Shown: positions 1 to 6,284 of the stretch, in pieces
How positions within the stretch are numbered: position 1 is the stretch's first letter
Layout of the letters: each line of letters begins with the position of its first letter
Made by a program: the position numbers and the translations under genes
Notes under the pieces: model-generated
The model's input: only the letters and a program-made list of their open reading frames with translations
What the model was told of the DNA's origin: nothing
The model's database searches: none
NCBI GenBank assembly: GCA_020025795.1
Contig: JAHHRK010000067.1
Span: 1-8,589, forward strand
DNA: 8,589 bases
Source: Faecalibacterium sp.
GTDB lineage: Bacteria; Bacillota; Clostridia; Oscillospirales; Ruminococcaceae
Direction of reading: 5' to 3'

Positions 1-1067
1 AGAGTGCTTTCCAGCGATGCACCGTACTCGATCAGTGCATCCTGCAGGTGCTCGCCGTAAACGGTGTACAGTGCGGTTTCACGCAGGTTCTCCCATTCGC
101 CGGTAGCAACCGGATCAACACGCTGGTACAGCTCGATGGCAAAGCCAGAATCGGTCAGCATCACAGCATCGCCGTTCTTCAGCTCACGAATCTTCTGTGC
201 GGATTCAGCAGAGAAATACTCGTTCAGAGAAGTTTCGTTCAGCAGCTGGCTGGACACTGCGGCATCGGGATTGTAGGTGTTGCCCAAAACCTCGTATGCG
301 GCAGGCAGGTTCAGTGCCATCTTGTTGCGGAACAGCTGGTAAACGTCATCGGTGGTTTCCTTTTCCGCAGTGAAGCTGTCCAGTGCTTTCTGGCAAGCCT
401 CGGTGACCTTGGCGGTGTTCTCATCGGCAATCTGGAAGTTCTGGGTGTTGTACACAGGCACAGCAGCGTAATACACAAACCACAGGTCTTCATCCAGGTG
501 AGCCAGCAACTCGTCATCGGTGACAGCCTCGGTGCCGTCTTTGCCGTAAACCATCTGCATCAGGGCGTCGGCCTTACTCAGGGTGTACTGATACTGCTGG
601 ACGGTGGCCAGGCTGAAGCCGTTCTTCTTGTACAGCTCCTCGTTTGCGCTCCAGATGCTCTGTGCGTTGGCATCGGCAGCAGCGATTTCCTGCTCCGACA
701 GCTCACCGTTCAGTGCGGTAAAGGCTGCGTCAACAGCAGCAAAATACTGAACGTTCTTCAGGGCCTGGGAAGCTACGTAATCGGATACCAGAACCTGTTC
801 GTCATCTACGGTGATGGTTTCCTTCAGGAAATCCTTTACCGACATGGTGTCGTAAGCAGGCAGCGTTTCGCCTTCGGCAGGGGTCTGTGCCTTGGCAGCT
901 TCCAGTGCAGAGAAGTAACCCTGATACTGGCTCAGCAGGTACATGCCGGAAGAAATTTCGGTTTCACCGATGGTGCCAACGGTGCTGGGGGTGGACGAGA
1001 TTGTGCAGCCGACCAGGCTCAGAGCCATAACGGCAGTGCACAGCAAAGCGATAATACGTTTTTTCAT
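1..1067 (-). CDS. SurA/PrsA-type foldase lipoprotein (partial, C-terminus outside window)
   Basis: Seen: 355 codons are open from an ATG at 1067 to the left edge with no stop, so the C-terminus is missing. The start follows an AAGGAG Shine-Dalgarno site at 1073-1078. Residues 1-21 form a lipoprotein signal: KKR at the N-terminus, a hydrophobic stretch, then the lipobox L-V-G-C with the lipidated Cys at residue 21. The mature part is acidic, alanine-rich and mostly helical. A segment near residues 196-235 (a WFVYYAAVPVY strand, then a helix) and another near 270-318 (ending in GFAIELYQRV) have the spacing of a parvulin-like rotamase domain, but the usual catalytic signature is not evident. Family knowledge: SurA/PrsA-like proteins anchored outside the membrane help fold exported proteins, and such a gene often follows mfd in clostridia. 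Inference: an extracytoplasmic chaperone, possibly without isomerase activity. It could instead be an unrelated lipoprotein; the lipoprotein call is firm, the foldase call moderate. Confidence 0.72.
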   Translation of the reverse strand, partial: MKKRIIALLCTAVMALSLVGCTISSTPSTVGTIGETEISSGMYLLSQYQGYFSALEAAKAQTPAEGETLPAYDTMSVKDFLKETITVDDEQVLVSDYVASQALKNVQYFAAVDAAFTALNGELSEQEIAAADANAQSIWSANEELYKKNGFSLATVQQYQYTLSKADALMQMVYGKDGTEAVTDDELLAHLDEDLWFVYYAAVPVYNTQNFQIADENTAKVTEACQKALDSFTAEKETTDDVYQLFRNKMALNLPAAYEVLGNTYNPDAAVSSQLLNETSLNEYFSAESAQKIRELKNGDAVMLTDSGFAIELYQRVDPVATGEWENLRETALYTVYGEHLQDALIEYGASLEST

Positions 1068-1072
1068 GTTTA

Positions 1073-1078
1073 CTCCTT
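1073..1078 (-). promoter_or_regulatory. Ribosome binding site of the foldase lipoprotein gene
   Basis: AAGGAG on the minus strand, 5 bases before the ATG at 1067. It fixes the start of the lipoprotein gene, which is otherwise hidden because it has no stop inside the window. Confidence 0.8.
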
Positions 1079-1081
1079 CTT

Positions 1082-1099
1082 GCGGCCCCATGGGGCTGC
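1082..1099 (-). repeat. GC-rich palindrome in the foldase leader
   Basis: GCCCCATGGGGC at 1085-1096 is a perfect 12-base palindrome. Two further pairs (1082-1083 with 1098-1099) can add to the stem across one A-C mismatch in the minus-strand RNA. It ends 3 bases upstream of the AAGGAG site. No run of T follows on the minus strand, so it does not look like an intrinsic terminator for mfd. It may stabilise or modulate the leader, or be chance. Confidence 0.45.
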
Positions 1100-1133
1100 A
1101 CACAATACTGCCTACCAGTTTAGCACGAAATGC

Positions 1134-1168
1134 ACGCAGATACCATAGAAAATATAAGAAATCTGCAT
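1134..1168 (-). repeat. Inverted repeat just after the mfd stop codon
   Basis: GCAGAT (1136-1141) and ATCTGC (1161-1166) are complementary. In minus-strand RNA the stem can extend by a U-G and an A-U pair to 8 bp, with a 19-base AU-rich loop. It begins at the mfd stop codon (1168-1170). No U-tract follows, so a Rho-independent terminator is unlikely. The 100-base spacer between mfd and the lipoprotein gene otherwise holds only weak -10-like sequences (for example TGCTAAACT) without a good -35 box, so I call no promoter there. Confidence 0.3.
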
Positions 1169-4100
1169 TATGTTTTGTCAGGCTGGCCGGCAGGTTGTGT
1201 CATGCTTTCCAGAATGGCCTTCAACAGTGCCAGTGGCTGTTCGCCATCGTGCAGCGTGATAGACAGGTACGGCTTGGCGCCTGCACCGGGAACGACACGG
1301 CCGTCCCAGGCAATCAGCAGCGTGCGAATCATTTCCACGCTCAGCTCGTTCAGCCACAGCGTCAGCACATCCTTCTTCTGGGTGACTTCGTATACGCCCA
1401 GGCTGGCGGCCAGCACACGCACTAGCGAAACGCTGACCAGGCTGCTGACAGAGGGCGGCGGATCGCCGTAACGGTCGATAAGTTCGTCCAGCACGTCGGC
1501 TGCGTCCTCTGGGGTTTGGATGGCAGCAATACGCTTGTAGGCTTCGATGCGGCCTTCGCTGTCCGGAATGTATTTTTCCGGAATGTAGGCATCCACGCGA
1601 ATGTCGATGAGGCTTTCGCTCTTGTCGTGCTTGATCGGCTCGCCCTTTGCCTGGGCAATTGCCTGATTCAACATCTTGATATACAAATCGTAGCCCACGG
1701 ATTCCATGTGGCCGTGCTGGCTGTGGCCCAGCAGGCTGCCTGCGCCGCGAATTTGCAAATCGCGCATGGCAATGCGGAAGCCGGAACCAAACGAGGTAAA
1801 CTCTCGAATGGCGTTCAAACGCTTGCGTGCCACATCGTTCAGCACCTTGTCCCGGCGGAAGGTAAAGTAAGCGTATGCCTTGCGTCCGCTGCGTCCCACA
1901 CGGCCGCGAATCTGGTACAGCTGAGAAAGGCCCATGCGGTCCGCGTCTTCAATAATCAGCGTGTTGCAGTTGCGCACGTCAATGCCGGTTTCAATCAGCG
2001 TGGTGCAAACCAGTACGTCAATTTCGCCGTCAATCAGATGCTGCCAGACGCTGCTCAATTCGTCTTCGCTCATTTTGCCGTGTGCCAGGCCCATGCGTGC
2101 GCCTGGTACCATTTTGGAAATCCGTGCAGCGGTTTCTTCCAGCGTGTCCACACGGTTGTGCAGGTAATACACCTGACCACCGCGTGCCAGTTCCTTCTTA
2201 ATGGCCTGCGCCACAATGGGTGCGCTGTATTCCATGACATAGGTTTCCACAGGCTGGCGCTCAAAAGGCGGCTGCTCGATGGTGGACATATCGCGGATGC
2301 CGCTCATGGCCATATTCAGCGTGCGCGGAATGGGCGTAGCGGACAGCGTCAGCATATCCACGCCGATAAAGTTGCTTTTCAGCGCTTCTTTATGCTTGAC
2401 ACCAAAGCGCTGTTCCTCGTCGATGATGACAAGGCCCAAATCCTTAAACTGCACATCCTTGGACAGCAGCCGATGCGTGCCAATCACAATATCCAGCACG
2501 CCGGAGCGCAAATCCGCCAAGGTTTGCTTCTGCTGCTTGGTGCTGCGCATCCGGTTCAGCAGGCCAACTTTTACAGGGAACGCTTCTACACGGCTGACGA
2601 TGGTGTTGTAGTGCTGCCAGGCCAGCAGCGTGGTGGGCGCCAGCAAGGCAACCTGTTTGCCGCCCATGATAGCCTTGAACGCAGCGCGCAGCGCCACTTC
2701 GGTTTTGCCAAAGCCTACGTCGCCGCACAACAGTCGGTCCATGGGATGGGGCTGCTCCATATCACGCTTGATTTCTGCGGTAGCGTTCAGTTGGTCGTCG
2801 GTTTCGTCGTAGGCAAAGCGGGTTTCAAAGTCGCGCTGCCAGTCGCCGTCCGGTGGGAAAGCGAAGCCTTCGGCCTTTTGGCGGCGAGCATACAGTTCAA
2901 TCAGCTCTTTGGCCATGTCCTCGGTAGCTTTCTTGACACGGTTGCGGGTCTTTTGCCAGGCATCGCCGCCCAGCTTCGCCAGTTTGACCTTTTCTTCATC
3001 GCCGGGGGCGGTGTAGCGGCTCAGCAGGTCCAGCTGGGTGACCGGAACATACAAGACGTCCGAACCGGAATACTGCACTTTCAGATAATCCTTGATGGCG
3101 CCCTGTACTTCCAACCGCTGAATGCCGGAATAAATGCCGATACCGTGATTCTGATGCACCACATAGTCACCCGGCTTCACATCGCTCAGGCTGGAAAGCG
3201 CATCTTTGTTTTTGCGGTGTTTCTTTTCACTGCCTTCGGCAGCCGCAGCGCGGCGGCTGGTAATTAAGGCATAGTGGGCAAAGGGCAAATCGCAGCCGCC
3301 GGATAAATGTCCGGCCAGCACCTGTACGACACCCGGCCTGGGCAGAACATCGCGACTCATGGAAACCGAGTAGCCGCGGTCAATCAAATCGCGGCACAGC
3401 GCAGACGCACCTTTCGGTGTACCGGCCAGCAGCGTGACGGCATAGTTCTGCGCCAGCAGTGGGTCCAAATCCTCCACCAGTAAAGCAAGCTCACCGCTCC
3501 AGTTGGGCAGAGCATGGGCCGGGGTATCAATCAGGTCTTTCAGGCGGTAGCCGTGCAGGCTGCGCATAAAGTTCTCGCACAGCAGTGTGGGGTATTTGTC
3601 CACAAAGCGGTCCAGGTCGGTCTGGTCCAGATAGAGCTGGTCCAATCCGGGACAGAGCACGCCATCTTCCAGCAATGCTTCCATTTCGCCGTCACGGCGC
3701 ATCTGGGTTGCCTTTTGTGCATCCCGAATGGAACAAGGTTCTTCCAGAATCAAAATCGGGTCGTCCAGATGGTCCAGAATGGTGGCAGGCTGGGGGTAGC
3801 GTACCGCCAGATATTTATCCATGGCTTCCGGCATGGAGCCACTGTCCAAAAGGGCCAAATCCCCTGCCATCACGGTTTCCAGCGTGGCTTTCTTTTTGCC
3901 TTTGTGGCTGGAAAGCCAGCTGCGCAGCGATTCGGCGGTCTGGGCGGTATCGCCGAACAGCACCTCGCGCGCCGGAGAAAGATAAATCTTGTCCAGCGGA
4001 TCTTCACGGCGCTGGGTCAGCATATCAAAGCTGGAAATAGAGTCGATTTCGTCGCCCCAGTATTCGATACGCACCGGCTGTTTCATGTCGGGCGCATACA

Positions 4101-4632
4101 AGTCCACGATGTCGCCGCGCACTGAGAACTGGCCTGGGCCGTCAACCTGTGCCCGGCGGATATAGCCAGCAGCATAAAAACGGCGGATCAGAGTGTCCCG
4201 GTCATATTCCATGCCGGGTTTCAACGTCAGAGTGTTGGCGTAAAATTCCGCCTTTGGCATGGTGTATTGCAGCAGCGCTTCGGCAGGTACACAAACGGCC
4301 TGCAAGCGTCCGCCTGCCAAATCACCCAGCACAGCCAGGCGACGGTATTCGTATTCGCGGCCGGTACCTTCAATGGGGCGCAGCACAAAGTCGCGCGGCG
4401 GAAATACCGCGGCTGCTGCACCTAGCGTAGAAAGGTCTGCGGCAAACCGTGTGGCTTCGGCTTCACCGGGTGTGACGATACACAGCGGACGGCCGGTTTC
4501 TTTTGCGATTGCTGCATATAACAGGGAACGTCCGGCGGCAGGAATGCCGAAAAGCGCCGCAGCACCCGGAGAGTGCAGCGACGCTGTGATCTTTTCGTAT
4601 TCGGTTGTTTGCTTGAGTAATGTTTTGTACAT
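1168..4632 (-). CDS. mfd: Transcription-repair coupling factor Mfd
   Basis: Complete at 1154 aa, the usual Mfd length (about 1150-1180). Mfd binds RNA polymerase stalled at DNA lesions, pushes it off by ATP-driven translocation and recruits UvrA for excision repair. Domains seen: an N-terminal UvrB-like module (about 1-330) whose P-loop position reads AAGRS, not GKT, as is normal for this non-hydrolysing module; the RNA polymerase interaction domain from about 485 (PGDYVVHQNHGIGIY); an SF2 helicase/translocase core with Walker A GDVGFGKT (637-644), DEEQ (738-741), TLSATPIPRT (762-771), the translocase region before DADRMGLSQLYQ, and motif VI QIRGRVGR (907-914); and a C-terminal TRCF domain (about 1000-1120) with YIPDSEGRIEAYKR. 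The ATG at 4632 has GAGGTGA (4639-4645) six bases upstream, and the gene begins 23 bases after pth, so cotranscription is likely. No lesion or odd residue was noticed. Confidence 0.98.
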   Translation of the reverse strand: MYKTLLKQTTEYEKITASLHSPGAAALFGIPAAGRSLLYAAIAKETGRPLCIVTPGEAEATRFAADLSTLGAAAAVFPPRDFVLRPIEGTGREYEYRRLAVLGDLAGGRLQAVCVPAEALLQYTMPKAEFYANTLTLKPGMEYDRDTLIRRFYAAGYIRRAQVDGPGQFSVRGDIVDLYAPDMKQPVRIEYWGDEIDSISSFDMLTQRREDPLDKIYLSPAREVLFGDTAQTAESLRSWLSSHKGKKKATLETVMAGDLALLDSGSMPEAMDKYLAVRYPQPATILDHLDDPILILEEPCSIRDAQKATQMRRDGEMEALLEDGVLCPGLDQLYLDQTDLDRFVDKYPTLLCENFMRSLHGYRLKDLIDTPAHALPNWSGELALLVEDLDPLLAQNYAVTLLAGTPKGASALCRDLIDRGYSVSMSRDVLPRPGVVQVLAGHLSGGCDLPFAHYALITSRRAAAAEGSEKKHRKNKDALSSLSDVKPGDYVVHQNHGIGIYSGIQRLEVQGAIKDYLKVQYSGSDVLYVPVTQLDLLSRYTAPGDEEKVKLAKLGGDAWQKTRNRVKKATEDMAKELIELYARRQKAEGFAFPPDGDWQRDFETRFAYDETDDQLNATAEIKRDMEQPHPMDRLLCGDVGFGKTEVALRAAFKAIMGGKQVALLAPTTLLAWQHYNTIVSRVEAFPVKVGLLNRMRSTKQQKQTLADLRSGVLDIVIGTHRLLSKDVQFKDLGLVIIDEEQRFGVKHKEALKSNFIGVDMLTLSATPIPRTLNMAMSGIRDMSTIEQPPFERQPVETYVMEYSAPIVAQAIKKELARGGQVYYLHNRVDTLEETAARISKMVPGARMGLAHGKMSEDELSSVWQHLIDGEIDVLVCTTLIETGIDVRNCNTLIIEDADRMGLSQLYQIRGRVGRSGRKAYAYFTFRRDKVLNDVARKRLNAIREFTSFGSGFRIAMRDLQIRGAGSLLGHSQHGHMESVGYDLYIKMLNQAIAQAKGEPIKHDKSESLIDIRVDAYIPEKYIPDSEGRIEAYKRIAAIQTPEDAADVLDELIDRYGDPPPSVSSLVSVSLVRVLAASLGVYEVTQKKDVLTLWLNELSVEMIRTLLIAWDGRVVPGAGAKPYLSITLHDGEQPLALLKAILESMTQPAGQPDKT

Positions 4633-4638
4633 GACAGC

Positions 4639-4645
4639 TCACCTC
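4639..4645 (-). promoter_or_regulatory. Ribosome binding site of mfd
   Basis: GAGGTGA on the minus strand lies six bases before the mfd ATG, inside the 23-base pth-mfd spacer. It supports the chosen start, and the tight spacing supports operon transcription. Confidence 0.75.
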
Positions 4646-4655
4646 AAAAGCGGCA

Positions 4656-5231
4656 TCACCGATTGTACTTGTTCTGGGCCTGGCCCAGATTGTTCTCCAT
4701 AATCAGAAGTGCAGCGGCGGCAATGTCGCCAAAGCGGTCTTCCAGTGCTTTTTTGTCCTCAGACGGGAACTTGCCCAGCACCCAGTCGGCCAAGTCGTAA
4801 TCCGGGTGCGGCTTGGTGCCTACGCCCATGCGAATACGGGCAAACTGATCGCTGCCCAGGCTGGCAATGATGCTTTTCAGGCCGTTGTGTCCCCCGGCGG
4901 AACCGGAAGGACGGATGCGCAGCTTGCCGGGGGCCTGGGTCACGTCATCGCACAGCACGATTACGTGGTTGGCGGGAATCTTGTAGAAGGCAGCCAGCGG
5001 CGCAATGCTCTGGCCGGACAGATTCATATAGGTAAGCGGCTTGAGCAAAAACACCTTGTGGCCGTCTACCTCGCCCTGACCGTACAGGCCCTGGAATTTG
5101 GTTTTGTTGACGGGAATGTTCCACTTGTCGGCCAGGTAGTCGATGCCTTCAAAGCCGGCGTTGTGGCGGGTACCGTCATATTTTTTTTCAGGGTTGCCCA
5201 GACCGGCAACCAGCCAGATATCGTTTTCCAT
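4656..5231 (-). CDS. pth: Peptidyl-tRNA hydrolase
   Basis: Complete, 191 aa, typical of bacterial Pth (about 185-200). It cleaves the ester bond of peptidyl-tRNAs released from stalled ribosomes in the cytoplasm, recycling tRNA. Seen: the N-terminal GLGNP...TRHNAGF block with Asn13 and the catalytic His23; KPLTYMNLSG with Asn70; the CDDVTQAPGKLRIRPSGSAGGHNGLKSI block with Asp95 and Asn116; and RIRMGVG with the following D-Y-x-L-A-D-W-V-L-G-K-F. These correspond to Asn10, His20, Asn68, Asp93 and Asn114 of the E. coli enzyme by alignment from memory. The second Asp common in the DD-x-D loop is Thr98 here, a mild variation. The start at 5231 adds only a few residues before the conserved core. 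The nearest Shine-Dalgarno-like AAAGGA (5245-5250) sits 13 bases upstream, unusually far, and no in-frame alternative start is better. The gene follows the glmU-like gene by 49 bases and precedes mfd by 23. Confidence 0.97.
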   Translation of the reverse strand: MENDIWLVAGLGNPEKKYDGTRHNAGFEGIDYLADKWNIPVNKTKFQGLYGQGEVDGHKVFLLKPLTYMNLSGQSIAPLAAFYKIPANHVIVLCDDVTQAPGKLRIRPSGSAGGHNGLKSIIASLGSDQFARIRMGVGTKPHPDYDLADWVLGKFPSEDKKALEDRFGDIAAAALLIMENNLGQAQNKYNR

Positions 5232-5280
5232 GTTTTGTGCGTTGTCCTTTGCTGTTATTTAGGGTGAACGGAAAAAGGCA

Positions 5281-6042
5281 TCAGTCCTTGGACTTCTGTT
5301 CTTCTTCCAGCTTGGTCTTCTTAGTAATATAGGCTTCCAGACGGGGCTTGGCCCAGCCTTCCAGATTGGTCTGGCGCTGGCGTGCAATGCCCAGATCTCC
5401 GGCAGGTACATCGTTGGTAATGGTGCTGCCCGCTGCGGTATAAGCGCCGTCGCCCACACGGACGGGTGCGATCAGGTTGGTGTTGCAGCCGATGAAGCAG
5501 TAATCACCGATGGTGGTGCGGTGCTTGTCCTTGCCGTCATAGTTGCTGGTGACGGTGCCGCAGCCGAAGTTGCAGTATTTGCCCACGTCGCTGTCGCCGA
5601 TGTAGGTCAGGTGGCTGACCGTATTGCCGCGTGCCAGATTGGAGTTCTTGGTTTCCACATAGGCGCCCAGGTGTACGCCGTAATCGGTCACGGTGTTTAC
5701 GCGCACATGGGTAAAGGGACCAATGTTGTTCTTCTCGCCGATGGTGCTTCCGTAGATCTGGCTGGCGTTGACCGTAGTGCCGGCGCCGACGGTGCTGTCT
5801 TCGATCAGGGTGTTGGGGCCGATGACGCAGCCTGCACCAATCACAGTGCTGCCACGCAGGATAGTACCGGGCAAAATCTTTGCGCCGGGAGCAATCACAA
5901 CGGTATCGTCGATGACAATATTAGAGGAAGAAATCTCTACACCTGCTGCAATATGGCGCAGCAAAATGCGGCGTGCAGCGGCTTCGGACTCCATCAGCTG
6001 CTGTTCTGCCTGCTGTAAAGCAACATTATCCGTATTGAACAT
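5281..6042 (-). CDS. GlmU-like stand-alone acetyltransferase domain (left-handed beta-helix)
   Basis: Complete, 253 aa, against about 450-460 for GlmU. It aligns only with the C-terminal half of GlmU: a linker-like helix (residues 5-33, ending ARRILLRHIAAGV), then hexapeptide repeats of a left-handed beta-helix (about 42-212), then the GlmU tail (IARQRQTNLEGW, 219-230) and a charged end. The N-terminal uridylyltransferase domain with its LAAGxGTRM-type nucleotide site is absent. Residues matching the E. coli acetyltransferase site, from memory, are kept: Arg114, Lys132, His144 (general base), Tyr147, Asn158, Asn167-Tyr168, Lys173 and Arg221; a serine in the acetyl-CoA region is Cys186. Family knowledge: this domain transfers acetyl from acetyl-CoA to glucosamine-1-phosphate on the way to UDP-GlcNAc. 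Inference: a split pathway in which another protein makes UDP-GlcNAc. Acetylation of another sugar phosphate is possible. The start is set by GGAGGT eight bases upstream. It leads the group with pth and mfd. Confidence 0.9.
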   Translation of the reverse strand: MFNTDNVALQQAEQQLMESEAAARRILLRHIAAGVEISSSNIVIDDTVVIAPGAKILPGTILRGSTVIGAGCVIGPNTLIEDSTVGAGTTVNASQIYGSTIGEKNNIGPFTHVRVNTVTDYGVHLGAYVETKNSNLARGNTVSHLTYIGDSDVGKYCNFGCGTVTSNYDGKDKHRTTIGDYCFIGCNTNLIAPVRVGDGAYTAAGSTITNDVPAGDLGIARQRQTNLEGWAKPRLEAYITKKTKLEEEQKSKD

Positions 6043-6074
6043 AGTATAGCACCTCCGACTGGTATACTAGTATA
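6042..6074 (-). repeat. TAGTATA/TATACTA repeat cluster around the glmU-like start
   Basis: TATACTAGTATA at 6063-6074 is a perfect 12-base palindrome. A third copy of its half, TAGTATA, sits at 6042-6048 and is complementary to TATACTA at 6063-6069. In minus-strand mRNA these two can form a 7-bp stem whose 14-base loop contains the GGAGGT ribosome binding site, with the A of the AUG in the stem. The stem is AU-rich (one G-C pair), so its stability is doubtful. Confidence 0.5.
6051..6056 (-). promoter_or_regulatory. Ribosome binding site of the glmU-like gene
   Basis: GGAGGT, a near-perfect Shine-Dalgarno core, eight bases before the ATG at 6042. It lies in the 14-base interval between the complementary 7-mers TAGTATA and TATACTA. 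It confirms that the short protein has its own translation start and is not merely a fragment. Confidence 0.85.
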
Positions 6075-6094
6075 ATCTTCTTTGATTCTATCCC

Positions 6095-6128
6095 ATAATA
6101 GTTTACCTTAAAAACGTCGAAAATTCAA
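6095..6128 (-). promoter_or_regulatory. Possible promoter of the glmU-like/pth/mfd group
   Basis: On the minus strand TTGAAT (6123-6128) is followed after 17 bases by TAAACT (6100-6105), each matching four of six consensus positions. An overlapping TATTAT (6095-6100) and a downstream TAGAAT (6085-6090) each match five of six as -10 boxes but have no good -35 box. A sigma-A promoter for the leftward group is expected here because the neighbour is divergent, but the exact boxes are uncertain. Confidence 0.35.
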
Positions 6129-6134
6129 GTGAAA

Positions 6135-6210
6135 TGCACAAAAAACATAATAAAATTTGGTGGATTATTGACTGGAATTTCACAATATATATCTGGCGGA
6201 AATTTGTGCA
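6135..6210. repeat. 8-bp inverted repeat in the divergent intergenic region
   Basis: TGCACAAA (6135-6142) and TTTGTGCA (6203-6210) are exact reverse complements with 60 bases between them. The right copy ends 3 bases before the TGATATAAT of the proposed ppdK promoter; the left copy lies just upstream of the possible leftward promoter. A second 7-bp pair, GTGAAAT (6129-6135) and ATTTCAC (6177-6183), lies in the same region. Arms of this kind could be regulator half-sites, but AT-rich DNA gives such matches by chance. Confidence 0.3.
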
Positions 6211-6213
6211 ATT

Positions 6214-6222
6214 TGATATAAT
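6214..6222 (+). promoter_or_regulatory. Extended -10 promoter of ppdK
   Basis: TGATATAAT is an exact extended -10 element (TG-N-TATAAT). No good -35 box lies 17 bases upstream (TGGCGG at 6194-6199), which fits promoters that rely on the extended -10. TTGACT at 6168-6173 is a fine -35 box but pairs only with poor -10 sequence near 6190. A transcript starting near 6229 would have a leader of about 68 bases. Confidence 0.6.
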
Positions 6223-6245
6223 TGAAAGCGCAAGCATAAAGAAGT

Positions 6246-6278
6246 TTTGCTGTGCGCGGCGCGGCGCGCCGAAGCAAA
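6246..6278 (+). repeat. GC-rich stem-loop in the ppdK leader
   Basis: TTTGCT (6246-6251) pairs with AGCAAA (6273-6278). Inside it, GCGCG (6254-6258) pairs with CGCGC (6265-6269), leaving a six-base loop and a small internal loop. The core also holds the palindrome CGGCGCGCCG (6262-6271), allowing other folds. It ends 6 bases before the GGAGGT ribosome binding site and stands out as nearly pure GC in AT-rich surroundings. A run of T does not follow, so it is not a terminator. It could protect the 5' end of the mRNA or tune translation. Confidence 0.55.
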
Positions 6279-6284
6279 TATATT

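Noticed and set aside
48..1148. A 366-codon open frame on the plus strand, opposite the lipoprotein gene
   Set aside because: The minus-strand frame has a signal peptide, lipobox and a good Shine-Dalgarno site; the plus-strand frame has none of these.
1082..1168. An intrinsic terminator between mfd and the lipoprotein gene
   Set aside because: Both inverted repeats in the spacer lack a following U-tract on the minus strand.
1516..3267. A 583-codon open frame on the plus strand, opposite mfd
   Set aside because: It lies wholly inside the well-conserved helicase core of mfd in antisense. The product has no known motif and an odd composition (Gln, His, Ala, Val rich). Codon-bias shadow.
5521..6018. 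A 165-codon plus-strand frame rich in Ala, Val and Gly with repeat-like periodicity
   Set aside because: The periodicity mirrors the hexapeptide repeats of the GlmU-like protein on the other strand; no independent coding evidence.
6071..6076. A perfect TATAAT on the plus strand, as a possible second ppdK promoter
   Set aside because: The -35 position (6048-6053) reads AGCACC and there is no TG extension; it overlaps the palindrome beside the glmU-like start. The extended -10 at 6214-6222 is far better placed.
6129..6210. A Rex (redox repressor) operator near ppdK
   Set aside because: TTGTG and CACAA elements occur, but their orientation and spacing do not match the TTGTGAA-N4-TTCACAA type of site.
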